From NCBI GenBank assembly GCA_963594655.1, contig CAVBFD010000027.1, positions 1-32,061 on the forward strand: DNA of 32,061 nucleotides, given 5' to 3'. Below, in pieces: positions 1 through 7,632 of the stretch; the stretch's first letter is position 1; every line of letters starts with the position of its first letter. Both the position numbers and the translations under genes were made by a program. The notes below the pieces were generated by a model. It saw only the letters and a list, made by a program, of their open reading frames with translations. It did not search any database and was not told the origin of the DNA. Source of the DNA: Colivivens sp963594655. Lineage in GTDB: Bacteria; Bacteroidota; Bacteroidia; Bacteroidales; Bacteroidaceae.

Positions 1-220
1 TATGTGTGGAATGTCGCTCTGTAAGAGCAAAAGCACAATTCATTCATAACGTGTGGTTTAACGCTTTTGCCCTTACAGGGCGCACATCCATTTGTGCCTA
101 TTACCCAGGGTGCCGCTTCGCTTGCCCTGGGCTAGGAGCTTACTGGGCTTTCAGCCCGAGGTTTCACTCGGAGTACCACACGTAGTGAACTGAATTATTA
201 CGATTACGCAGTCTTACCAA
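1..220. repeat. Partial copy A of a dispersed hairpin-rich repeat element
   Basis: This stretch matches the right half of the complete element at 5796-6188. It carries an imperfect 20-bp inverted repeat (15-34 with 63-82, two differences), a CCCAGGG/CCCTGGG hairpin (104-110 with 125-131), a GGGCT-TTC-AGCCC hairpin (145-157) and a CCGAG/CTCGG pair (156-160 with 167-171). Its right end matches the inner part of the element's terminal repeat (GTCTTACCAA, 211-220), but the outermost bases are missing. The left half lies outside the window. Nothing coding is visible between here and the stop codon at 246. Confidence 0.8.
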
Positions 221-245
221 TGTCAACTACTGACCGGCATAACAC

Positions 246-794
246 TCATACCACGTAATTGTGACTTGTCCGGCTGCTGTCGAAGAATGCCACGCCACGG
301 TATTTCATGTCGAATGTCAACACACCGTCCATGGCAGTAAGTAGGCTTCGCCACAGGATCTTGTTGCCACCGCCTATACCGTCAACTACCAGTGTCCAGC
401 AGTCGCCACAGGACATCCCCGCGTCAACGACCCTGCGCGCTACATCCTGAGGGGTGGCGGCACCGATATAGACGAACGGAGCGGAGACCACCGGCACGCC
501 CGACAGACTGTCCGCAGTCACCACGGCCACTTCCGCCGCACGGTTGGCGGCACGCATGTACTCCAGGGAACTGTCGCCACAGCCGCCCACCACCAGTATC
601 CGTTCGGGGCGGAAATGATTCACGAGCCGGAACAGTTGTTCGTCGCGTCTGACCTCCGCCTTGCTTCTGCCGGGAAACAGTACGGACAGGTCATCATAGG
701 CATAAAAGCGCAACCGCTCGTAGAGGACATCCTTCACGAACGAATACGCCCATGGCGACTGTATTCCGAAACCGAGCCTACAGATGAAACGCAT
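246..794 (-). CDS. SAM-dependent methyltransferase-like protein (182 aa)
   Basis: This is a small soluble protein. An N-terminal FGIQSPWAYSFV segment resembles the 'HSPF' leader of a Bacteroidetes class I methyltransferase group. A Rossmann-like motif follows (RILVVGGCGDSSLEYM, about residues 65-80), as expected for motif I of SAM-binding folds. No substrate-specific motif is recognisable and it is shorter than typical methyltransferases (over 200 aa), so activity is uncertain. Its ATG shares a base with the ribF stop codon (TGATG on the minus strand, 796-792), which suggests translational coupling to ribF and fixes the start. It is the last gene of a three-gene unit. The family call is inference from sequence resemblance. 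Confidence 0.7.
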   Translation of the reverse strand: MRFICRLGFGIQSPWAYSFVKDVLYERLRFYAYDDLSVLFPGRSKAEVRRDEQLFRLVNHFRPERILVVGGCGDSSLEYMRAANRAAEVAVVTADSLSGVPVVSAPFVYIGAATPQDVARRVVDAGMSCGDCWTLVVDGIGGGNKILWRSLLTAMDGVLTFDMKYRGVAFFDSSRTSHNYVV

Positions 795-1714
795 CAGACG
801 GGGGTGTTAAGACCGCCACTGGCAGAGATCAGGTCTTTAGCCTGCCGCTCGTCGTGTGACAGTTGTGTTATGAACTCGTCCACCGTGCCGAACTTCCGCT
901 CGTGGCGCATGAACGCCACGAAGTACACACGTAGGCGTTCGTTGTAGATGTCGCCGCTGAAGTCGAAGAGGTTGACCTCCACCGAACGCCTACCGTTGTC
1001 GAACGTGGGTCTGCACCCTATGTTGAGCATACCCCCATAGAAGGTTCCGTCAACCATGACCCTTACGGCATAAACCCCGTCGCAAGGGATGAGCTTATGG
1101 CCGTCCACCCTTATGTTCGCCGTGGGGTAGCCTATCTTGCGTCCTATCTGGAACCCGCCGGTAACCACACCGCCGACGGAATACCCGTAGCCCAACAGTT
1201 CCTTCACGTCCGCCACCTTACCCCGAAGCAGTTCACTCCGTATGAGCGAGGAACTGACGGTGACGCGGTTCTGCTCGTACACCCGTGCCCTCACCACTTC
1301 CATGCCCATCTCCATGCCGTAACGCACATAATCGTCGAAGCCCTCCCGACGGTCGTACCCGAAGCGGTGGTCGTAGCCTATGACCAGCACGTCCACACCA
1401 ATCTCGCCACGGAGGGTATGCAGCATGAACTCACGCGCGCTCTGCCGAGCCAACTCCCCGGTAAACTCCAGCATCCTCACCTCCTGTATCCCATAGTGGC
1501 GCAACAGGCGTTCCTTCTCCTCACAGGTGGACAACAACTGAATCTCCGTCTCACTGCGCAGCACAGACCGGGGGTGGTTGGAGAACGTGACTGCCACAGG
1601 GATGCCCCCACGGCGTTGGGCCTCGTCCACAACCTGACGAATCAGATACTGGTGTCCACGGTGTACACCGTCGAAGAAACCTATCGTGGCTACCTTCACC
1701 CTTCGCTGTGTCAT
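794..1714 (-). CDS. ribF: Bifunctional riboflavin kinase / FAD synthetase
   Basis: RibF phosphorylates riboflavin to FMN and adenylylates FMN to FAD in the cytoplasm. The N-terminal nucleotidyltransferase domain shows GFFDGVHRGH (residues 12-21), TFSNHPRSVL and LVIGYDHRFGYDR. The SSSLIRSELLRGKV segment leads into the C-terminal flavokinase domain, which has the signature GRKIGYPTANI followed by the PCDGVYAV strand. At 306 aa the length is normal for the bifunctional family. The start overlaps the stop of the upstream gene by four bases (ATGA on the minus strand, 1714-1711), and its own stop overlaps the next start, so all three genes are probably translated from one mRNA. Confidence 0.96.
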   Translation of the reverse strand: MTQRRVKVATIGFFDGVHRGHQYLIRQVVDEAQRRGGIPVAVTFSNHPRSVLRSETEIQLLSTCEEKERLLRHYGIQEVRMLEFTGELARQSAREFMLHTLRGEIGVDVLVIGYDHRFGYDRREGFDDYVRYGMEMGMEVVRARVYEQNRVTVSSSLIRSELLRGKVADVKELLGYGYSVGGVVTGGFQIGRKIGYPTANIRVDGHKLIPCDGVYAVRVMVDGTFYGGMLNIGCRPTFDNGRRSVEVNLFDFSGDIYNERLRVYFVAFMRHERKFGTVDEFITQLSHDERQAKDLISASGGLNTPV

Positions 1715-4677
1715 ACCTCAGAATCCGTTGTTTCAACATACTCGACCACACCCTCCTGCTTCACGCCGTCAATCTTGATGACCAGCGGACGAGGCACACG
1801 CACCAGACGCACGAAGTCCGTCTCCTCAACGGCCGGCAGTGAATCGAGGTAACCGATGTCGTAGGCACCGTCACCGACGTAGTCGTTGACTATGAAGTAA
1901 CCCACACCGAACGACGTGAGGTTCTGGAAGAAATGGGTGCCTTGGCTCGGCTCCACCCTGTAGTCCTTCAGTCCCGCCTCCACAATCAGTTTGGCGGCGC
2001 TTATGTTGGGCCACTTCACAGGTATGCCCAACCAGGAGTCGTTGCTCCCCCACCTGCCGGGCCCCACCAGGATGTACGACCGGTTGGAGTCGAGGAACTT
2101 CTTGTTGATGACAGCCACCTCCTCCGCTATCCTCGGGTTGTTGGACGCCGAATAATTGGTGGTCTTGACATACAGGACATCCTCCACGTCTGTTATTATA
2201 CCGCAACCGATGGCGTTGTGGCTGCGCAACAGGCAACGGCCGTCGGGTATGGAGGTGAGGTCCTCATCGATGACCATCTTGTTGTCCACCATCGGACGTA
2301 TCTGAAGCAGGTAGAACTCGCCTGTCCTGTTTTCGTGCAGGTTGACCGCGAACTCAATCTCCACAGGACGGCGCATCTCCTCCTCACCGTACTTGAGTAT
2401 CATCTGTAGGATTTCAGGCAGGGGGAAGACCCCTTGTTGCAGCACTCCCGAGAACGTGATGAGTTTACGGTTACGCCCCTCATAGAAACCGTCGTAGATA
2501 CACTGGTCCATGGGGTCGTACGTGCTACAGATGTACTGCAGCGATCCATTCTTCTCCACGTCGCGCACCGACAGTTTCACAAGGTTGAACCCGTCGTCCA
2601 CCTTGAAGTCCTCACGTATGTTCTTCGTGTCGAGGGCGAGCAGGTAGGTCTGTGTCTCCCTCAAGGCAATCTCCATCTCACTGGTCTGCAACACCTTGTT
2701 GGGATGGTAGGGACACACCCTCAGACTCATGCCGCCGTCCACGATGTACTTGCCGAGTCCCAAGGCGAGGTTGACCGTCCCCTCCTCCGCCTTCTCGTCG
2801 CCTATCGGGTAGTAGCTTATGCTGCGGGCCACTCCCGAGATGGTAGGATAGAAATAGTCATCGTACTGCGTGCCTACCACCTCCTGGAGGATGACAGCCA
2901 TCTTCTCCTGGTCGATCACGTTGCTCGTGGCTGTCATGTAAGCCTTCGAGTCTGAGTAGAACACGGAGGCGTATACGCCCTTTATGGCATCACTGAGCAG
3001 TTTCAGGTGGACGTACTTGTCCTCCACATACGGAATCATGTAAGTGCTGTAGACCCCGGCAAAGGGCTGGTAGTGCGCGTCCTCAAGGAGCGAGGAACTG
3101 CGTATGGCTATTGGAGACCGCACCACGTCGAGGAAAGCCATCAGGTCCTCAGCCAACCGATCGGGCAGACGGGCGCGGAGGAAGTGTTTCAGTATCTCCT
3201 CGTCAGGCAAGTCGCTCAGCGCCACCTGATACAGCTCGTTGGTGTCCATGAACTCGTCGAAGACATCCGTACACAAGACCACCGTCTTGGGTATGGTGGT
3301 CTCCGCGTTCTCGAACTTGTTGAGTTCCTCCTCATGGCGCGATATTATACGGTCGAGGAAAGCCAGTCCACGGCCTTTGCCTCCCAAAGAACCGTCACCG
3401 ATGCGCGCGAAATTGGAGAAGCGGTCGAAACGGTCACGGCGGAACGTGGCTACCACTCCCATGTTCTTCATCTTGCGGTAGCTCACTATCGCCTCGTATA
3501 TGATGTGGCGGTGAGCGTCGACATCCTGCAACGACTCCCACGTGATTTTCTTGAGGAAGTCGGAGATGGGGAACAGGGCGCGCGAACTGAGCCAGCGGCT
3601 GACGTTGTTGCGTGTGATATGATAGAGGAGGGACTCGCGCGGCAGGGTAAATATGTTGTCCTGAAGGTCTTTCAGTGTCCTGATGCGCGCCACCTCCTTC
3701 ATTGTGGCTGGGTCTCTGAAGATGAAGTCACCGAAACCGAACTCGGTGCGGATGAGACGGCGGAGGTCGATGTCGAGCTTCTTGGAGTTCTTGTCGATGA
3801 AACTGGCGTTGCACCGGGCAGCCAACTGACCGTTGTCGGTCTCCGACGACTCCATGATAAGCGGGACGAAGGGGTCTTCCCCACGTATCGCCGTAAGCAA
3901 CTGGTAACCGGCGGTAGGGTCTTCCTTGCCTTCCTTAGGGAACTCACAGTCGCTGATGACACCCAGGGTGTTGTCCTTGAACTGCCGGTACACAGCCCAC
4001 GCCTCCTCGTAGTTGCGCGCAAGCACAATCTTGGGACGGCCGCGCATACGGAGGGTCTCCAACTGGGAGTTGAGGGCTTCGGTGGCGAACTCCAGACTCT
4101 GCTGCAAGACAAACTTATAGAGGTTGGGCAGTATGCTTGAATAGAAACGGATACCGTCCTCCACCAGCAGGATCATCTGCACCCCGGCGGTCTCGATGTC
4201 GTGACGCAGGTTCATCTTGTCCTCCATCAATTTGATGATGGAGAGGAGCAGGTCGGTGTTGCCGAGCCAGCAGAACACATACTCGAACACACTCAGGTCC
4301 TCGTTCTCCATCCTTTTCGTGATTCCGTGGGAGAAGGGGGTGAGGATGACCATCGGGATGTCGGGGAAAGAGGACTTTATCTTCCGGGCGATGTCGAAGA
4401 CATCATTGCTGTCGCATCCGGGCATACAGATGACAAGCTCGAACTTGGTCTTCCGCATCAACGCCTTCGCCTCTTCCTCATTGGCCGCCTGGAAGAAACG
4501 TGGCGGATGGCGCAGTCCCAGTTTCGCGTACTCGTCGAATATCTTCTCGTCAATCCTACCGTCGTCCTCCAACATGAAAGCGTCGTAGGGATTGGCCACT
4601 ATAAGGACGTTGAACACCCTCCGCGCCATAAGGTCGACGAACGAGGTGTTCTTGAGTCTCAACTGATTCTTCTTCAT
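1711..4677 (-). CDS. Two receiver-like domains fused to a PEP/pyruvate-binding (PPDK N-terminal) domain
   Basis: This is a 988-aa cytoplasmic protein. Residues about 20-150 form a receiver-like fold lacking the phospho-acceptor Asp (LVICMPGCD where D-x-x-M-P-G is expected). Residues about 167-315 look like a second receiver with LLVED at its start and a candidate acceptor Asp243 (ISDCEFP). From about residue 428 (GDGSLGGKGRGLAFL) through SPIAIRSSSLLEDAHYQPFA (521-540) to FYLLQIRPM it matches the ATP-grasp-like N-terminal domain of pyruvate phosphate dikinase and PEP synthase. I see neither the swivelling phosphohistidine domain nor the PEP-binding TIM barrel, and the last ~200 residues are unrecognised. 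Database labels of 'PEP synthase' are therefore probably wrong about activity. It heads the ribF unit; a TAnnTTTG box lies about 45 bp upstream. Confidence 0.85.
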   Translation of the reverse strand: MKKNQLRLKNTSFVDLMARRVFNVLIVANPYDAFMLEDDGRIDEKIFDEYAKLGLRHPPRFFQAANEEEAKALMRKTKFELVICMPGCDSNDVFDIARKIKSSFPDIPMVILTPFSHGITKRMENEDLSVFEYVFCWLGNTDLLLSIIKLMEDKMNLRHDIETAGVQMILLVEDGIRFYSSILPNLYKFVLQQSLEFATEALNSQLETLRMRGRPKIVLARNYEEAWAVYRQFKDNTLGVISDCEFPKEGKEDPTAGYQLLTAIRGEDPFVPLIMESSETDNGQLAARCNASFIDKNSKKLDIDLRRLIRTEFGFGDFIFRDPATMKEVARIRTLKDLQDNIFTLPRESLLYHITRNNVSRWLSSRALFPISDFLKKITWESLQDVDAHRHIIYEAIVSYRKMKNMGVVATFRRDRFDRFSNFARIGDGSLGGKGRGLAFLDRIISRHEEELNKFENAETTIPKTVVLCTDVFDEFMDTNELYQVALSDLPDEEILKHFLRARLPDRLAEDLMAFLDVVRSPIAIRSSSLLEDAHYQPFAGVYSTYMIPYVEDKYVHLKLLSDAIKGVYASVFYSDSKAYMTATSNVIDQEKMAVILQEVVGTQYDDYFYPTISGVARSISYYPIGDEKAEEGTVNLALGLGKYIVDGGMSLRVCPYHPNKVLQTSEMEIALRETQTYLLALDTKNIREDFKVDDGFNLVKLSVRDVEKNGSLQYICSTYDPMDQCIYDGFYEGRNRKLITFSGVLQQGVFPLPEILQMILKYGEEEMRRPVEIEFAVNLHENRTGEFYLLQIRPMVDNKMVIDEDLTSIPDGRCLLRSHNAIGCGIITDVEDVLYVKTTNYSASNNPRIAEEVAVINKKFLDSNRSYILVGPGRWGSNDSWLGIPVKWPNISAAKLIVEAGLKDYRVEPSQGTHFFQNLTSFGVGYFIVNDYVGDGAYDIGYLDSLPAVEETDFVRLVRVPRPLVIKIDGVKQEGVVEYVETTDSEV

Positions 4678-4721
4678 CTCTTCATCCTGAGCGTTCAGCT
4701 CCTTTTACTGTTATCGAGGCA

Positions 4722-4729
4722 CAAAGATA
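4722..4729 (-). promoter_or_regulatory. Bacteroidetes -7 box for the REC-REC-PPDK_N/ribF unit
   Basis: The minus strand reads TATCTTTG, a match to TAnnTTTG, 45-52 bp upstream of the ATG at 4677. It sits in a 134-bp divergent gap, back to back with the box at 4776-4783. No convincing -33 element was identified. Confidence 0.7.
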
Positions 4730-4775
4730 AAAAATATATTTCAGTCCCGCCCGCCAAAGGGAAAGAAATTTGTGT

Positions 4776-4783
4776 TACCTTTG
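4776..4783 (+). promoter_or_regulatory. Bacteroidetes -7 box for the HD-domain gene
   Basis: The sequence TACCTTTG matches TAnnTTTG. Transcription would start near 4790, giving a leader of about 22 nt before the ATG at 4812. Confidence 0.75.
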
Positions 4784-4811
4784 CGACCGATAACCAACAA
4801 CCACTATAATT

Positions 4812-5675
4812 ATGCGTGAAGATTACATCGTACTTACAAGGTCAAACCAAAGAGCGAAGAACGGCAACAATTATGCCACTATAAAGATAACAAGGACGAA
4901 AGGAGAGGCGTACACCTTCTCTGTATGGGACGTGAACGAGGACGAGGGCCCGGCCATCGGCGACATCATCAAGGCGGACGTGAAGGCCCTGGGCCAGGTC
5001 AAGTTCCCCCGGAAAGCGGACTTCAGCGATTTCCGCGGTTGCCACCAGGCGCAGCCAGACGATCCGCTCTACGGACTCATCCCACGGCCGGTGGACAAGA
5101 AACTGTGGGACGACTGCATCGACAAGCTCATAGGGTACTGTAGCGACAAACAACTGGTGGACTTTATAAATAAGGAACGCGACACGATCTACGCCAATTA
5201 CAAGACACAGACGGCTGCCACCGGACTGCACCACGCGTTCAAGGGCGGACTGCTCAACCACACCTACGAGTTGCTGAACATACTCCTCGGACTGTACCCC
5301 ACACTGCCGCCTGTCAAGATAGAGAGGTGCATCATCGCCGCCCTCTTCCACGACTACGGCAAGTTGAAGGAATATGACGAGAGTATGGAGCCGACAAAAT
5401 ACATGTACCTTATGGGACACATATACATCTCAGCCCACATACTCCACAACAAGCTCAACGAGTTCGGTGTGTCCAACGAGGAGACGATAAGAATCGTCCA
5501 CTGCATACTGGCGCACCACGGCAAGCGCGAGTACGGCAGTCCTGTAGTTCCGTGTACACAGGAAGCTCTGGTGGTACACTACATCGACGACATCTCCGCC
5601 CACACCGCCGCATGCGACGAGACAGCCAACATGGAGAAGAACTTCGCGCTGGACACGAGGGTCATCAAAGGCTGA
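4812..5675 (+). CDS. HD-domain protein, YhaM-like 3'-5' exonuclease family
   Basis: This is a 287-aa soluble protein. The N-terminal ~80 residues look like a small beta-rich, OB-type nucleic-acid-binding region (YATIKITRTKGEAYTFSVWD). The HD domain follows with metal ligands in order: H150 (GGLLNHTYELL), H180-D181 (ALFHDYGKLKEYDE), the downstream HHGKREYG histidines and the Asp pair in VHYIDDIS. This order and the OB+HD architecture match YhaM/CBF1-type 3'-5' exoribonucleases, which are slightly longer (about 310 aa). RNA or DNA trimming is the likely role but is inferred from family. It stands alone, divergent from the ribF unit, and ends just before a repeat array. Confidence 0.8.
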   Translation: MREDYIVLTRSNQRAKNGNNYATIKITRTKGEAYTFSVWDVNEDEGPAIGDIIKADVKALGQVKFPRKADFSDFRGCHQAQPDDPLYGLIPRPVDKKLWDDCIDKLIGYCSDKQLVDFINKERDTIYANYKTQTAATGLHHAFKGGLLNHTYELLNILLGLYPTLPPVKIERCIIAALFHDYGKLKEYDESMEPTKYMYLMGHIYISAHILHNKLNEFGVSNEETIRIVHCILAHHGKREYGSPVVPCTQEALVVHYIDDISAHTAACDETANMEKNFALDTRVIKG

Positions 5676-5716
5676 AGGCTTGTCTTTAGCCTTCAGCAAA
5701 ACCACACGGCGATTTA

Positions 5717-5795
5717 CCGCAAAAGTCCGTACTGAAATGCCACAAAAGTTCGTACTGAAACACCGCAAAAGTTCGTACCGAAATGCCACAAAAGT
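5717..5795 (+). repeat. 23-bp tandem repeat array, left block
   Basis: Three full units (5717-5739, 5740-5762, 5763-5785) and a partial fourth (5786-5795) follow the pattern CC[AG]CAAAAGT[TC]CGTAC, then [TC]GAAA[CT][AG]. The 23-bp period is not a multiple of three, so the array is unlikely to be coding. The partial unit abuts the left terminal repeat of the element at 5796. Confidence 0.9.
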
Positions 5796-6188
5796 GGTTC
5801 TTCCGCTTTTCTCGTTGGTAAGACAGTGGAATGTCAACTACTAAGCAGCTCTTAGTTATGAGTATCAGTATCCCTGCCAGGACATGTGCGCCCCGAAGGG
5901 GCAGACTGCGCCTAGCCCAGGGCAAGCGAAGCGACACCCTGGGTATGTATGTAAGGTGTAATGTCGCTCTGTAAGAGCAAAAGCATAATTCATTCAGAAA
6001 TGTGTATTAAAGCTTTTGCTCTTACAGAGCGCACGTCCATTTGTGTCCGTTACCCAGGGTGTCGCTTCGCTTGCCCTGGGCTAGGTGCTTATTGGGCTTT
6101 CAGCCCGAGGTTTCACACGGAGAGCTACACGTGGTGAACTTGATTGTCAGGATGGCGCTGTCTTACCAACTCGAAAAGCAGAAGAACC
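5796..6188. mobile_element. MITE-like element B with ~29-bp terminal inverted repeats
   Basis: The left end (5796-5824) begins GGTTCTTCCGCTTTTCTCG. The right end (6160-6188) is its reverse complement at 26 of 29 positions. There is no transposase or convincing open frame inside. The interior is a set of nested inverted repeats, described in the next entry. Compared with copy D (31696-31924) read in reverse complement, this copy has extra central hairpin DNA (393 versus 229 bp). It sits exactly between two blocks of 23-bp tandem repeats. No clear target-site duplication is seen. MITE or REP-like status is inference; the inverted repeats are seen directly. Confidence 0.75.
5911..6085. repeat. 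Nested perfect inverted repeats (34-bp arms enclosing 20-bp arms)
   Basis: The 34-base arm 5911-5944 is the exact reverse complement of 6052-6085. Inside the 107-bp spacer, the 20-base arm 5965-5984 is the exact reverse complement of 6012-6031. Together with the outer terminal repeats this forms a three-tier foldback that could extrude as a cruciform in DNA or form a long hairpin if transcribed. Smaller hairpins (GCCCCGAAGGGGC near 5889-5901, GGGCTTTCAGCCC near 6096-6108) add to it. Confidence 0.92.
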
Positions 6189-6266
6189 GCAAAAGTTCGT
6201 ACCGAAACACCGCAAAAGTTCGTACTGAAACACCACAAAAGTTCGTACCGAAATGCCACAAAAGTT
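6187..6266 (+). repeat. 23-bp tandem repeat array, right block
   Basis: Three full units (6187-6209, 6210-6232, 6233-6255) and a partial one (6256-6266) are the same 23-bp unit, in the same orientation, as at 5717-5795. The first unit shares its first two bases with the end of the inverted-repeat element. Confidence 0.9.
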
Positions 6267-6298
6267 AGTTTTCCCTTGCATATATGATTGGATATTAC

Positions 6299-6306
6299 TA
6301 ACTTTG
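6299..6306 (+). promoter_or_regulatory. Possible distal -7 box upstream of the efflux operon
   Basis: TAACTTTG matches TAnnTTTG and lies directly after the 23-bp repeat block. No gene starts nearby: the first ATG downstream (6332) opens only a 27-codon frame. If used, it would give a ~240-nt leader for the efflux operon. The 13-mer CTCAAAACAGGAA just after it (6309-6321) recurs at 6532-6544, just before the adaptor start. Confidence 0.4.
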
Positions 6307-6466
6307 CGCTCAAAACAGGAAGACGGATAGAGTATGGGTAATTCACACAGGTTTATCCCTCTTACAAGTACGAAGTGTATATATTATTTTTCACAAACCG
6401 CCTTTACATTATTATAAAAAAGTAAAAATAGGCAGTGGGTGTGTTCCTTGTATTGTAATAAATTCA

Positions 6467-6474
6467 TACCTTTG
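6467..6474 (+). promoter_or_regulatory. Bacteroidetes -7 box for the efflux operon
   Basis: TACCTTTG matches TAnnTTTG. Initiation near 6481 would give a leader of about 69 nt to the ATG at 6550. This position excludes upstream in-frame ATGs such as 6439 as the adaptor's start, since that codon precedes the promoter. Confidence 0.7.
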
Positions 6475-6549
6475 CGCCTTAATCGAACTGTATTAACAAG
6501 GAGTGGAGGCGAGAGTCTCCCAATTTCAATCCTCAAAACAGGAAACAAG

Positions 6550-7632
6550 ATGAGAAGTAACATGAAGAATGGAGTGTTCACATTCGCGGCGGCGTGTGCC
6601 TTAGCCCTGCTGACTGGATGCGAACAGAAGCAGGAAACAGAGAAAGTGCAGTATGTCAAGACTGCGACTGCGGTAAGTGTAGGATCGTCAAGCGACATAA
6701 GTTACCCCGGCAAAACCAAGTCGGCGGACGAGGTGAACGTGTCGTTCCGTGTAAGCGGTCCTATAAGCGAGGTGTACGTGAAGGAAGGCGACAAGGTCAG
6801 CAAGGGACAGGTCATCGCCGTGATGGACCCGCGCGACTACCAGACGCAACTCAGTGCCACCGAGGCTGAGTACCAGAGCATCAAGGCGGACGCGGAGCGT
6901 ATCATCGCCATGTACAAGGAAGGCAACACCACCGCAAGTAACTACGACAAGGCACGGTTCGGACTGGAGCAGATAACGCAGAAACTCAGTAACCACCGCA
7001 ACCAACTCGCCGACACCAAACTGACAGCCCCCATCAGCGGCTACGTGAAGAAGGTGCTGCATGAGGGAGGCGAGACCGTCGGCGCCGGAATGCCCGTGGT
7101 CTCCATGTTCGGGAGCGGCACGGTGGAGGTGGAGATCAACGTCTCTGCCATCGACTACGCCAACCGCGACAAGCTCAACAGCATGTTCTGCACGTTCGAC
7201 ATCTTCCCCGACGAGGAATATCCGCTGACTATCAAGAGTGTCAGTCCGGAAGCCAACGCCAGCCAACTCTACACAGTAAGGCTCGGCTTCAAGGACAAGT
7301 ACGACACCTCGAAGATAACACCCGGAATGAGTGCCATGGTGTACGTCAACTTCAGTAAGGACAGTATGGACAACAACGTGAACATACCCACCACGGCATT
7401 GCTGAACGACAACAACCGCACCACGGTGTTCGTGTACGACAGTAAGACCGGCACGGTCAACAGCCGTGAGGTGAGCGTGGCGCGCCTCCATACGGACGGC
7501 ACCGCGGAAGTGAACGCGGGACTGAAAGAGGGCGAGACAGTGGTGTCCGCCGGTGTCCACAGCATTAAAGACGGGCAGAAGGTGAAGCAACTGCCCAAAC
7601 CGTCAAAGACTAATGTGGGAGGGCTGTTGTGA
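6550..7632 (+). CDS. RND efflux periplasmic adaptor (membrane fusion lipoprotein)
   Basis: This 360-aa lipoprotein bridges the inner-membrane pump and the outer-membrane channel. The start chosen is ATG 6550, giving a signal peptide that ends in lipobox LTGC with Cys24; an ATG at 6562 is also possible. The biotinyl-lipoyl halves are visible (VYVKEGDKVSKGQVIAVMD, then KLTAPISGYVKKVLHEGGETV), separated by a short helical hairpin. A beta-barrel domain and the membrane-proximal domain (LKEGETVVSAGVHSIKDGQKV) follow. This order is standard for the HlyD/AcrA family. Its stop codon overlaps the pump's ATG (TGATG at 7630-7634), so the genes are coupled. Substrate cannot be told from sequence. Confidence 0.93.
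   Translation: MRSNMKNGVFTFAAACALALLTGCEQKQETEKVQYVKTATAVSVGSSSDISYPGKTKSADEVNVSFRVSGPISEVYVKEGDKVSKGQVIAVMDPRDYQTQLSATEAEYQSIKADAERIIAMYKEGNTTASNYDKARFGLEQITQKLSNHRNQLADTKLTAPISGYVKKVLHEGGETVGAGMPVVSMFGSGTVEVEINVSAIDYANRDKLNSMFCTFDIFPDEEYPLTIKSVSPEANASQLYTVRLGFKDKYDTSKITPGMSAMVYVNFSKDSMDNNVNIPTTALLNDNNRTTVFVYDSKTGTVNSREVSVARLHTDGTAEVNAGLKEGETVVSAGVHSIKDGQKVKQLPKPSKTNVGGLL

Noticed and set aside
3007..4140. Long open frame antisense to the REC-REC-PPDK_N gene
   Set aside because: High-GC third positions in the real gene create mirror frames. The antisense product has no recognisable motif, and the sense frame has clear domains.
5717..6266. CRISPR or coding repeat in the 23-bp units
   Set aside because: Units are contiguous with no spacers, and the period breaks reading frame.
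6041..6268. Small open frames inside the inverted-repeat elements (also near 31756-32019)
   Set aside because: They translate hairpins and tandem repeats, vary between copies, and lack start contexts or protein families.
6688..7590. 300-codon frame antisense to the efflux adaptor
   Set aside because: It is a shadow frame. The sense strand encodes an evident lipobox and lipoyl-domain adaptor coupled to the pump.
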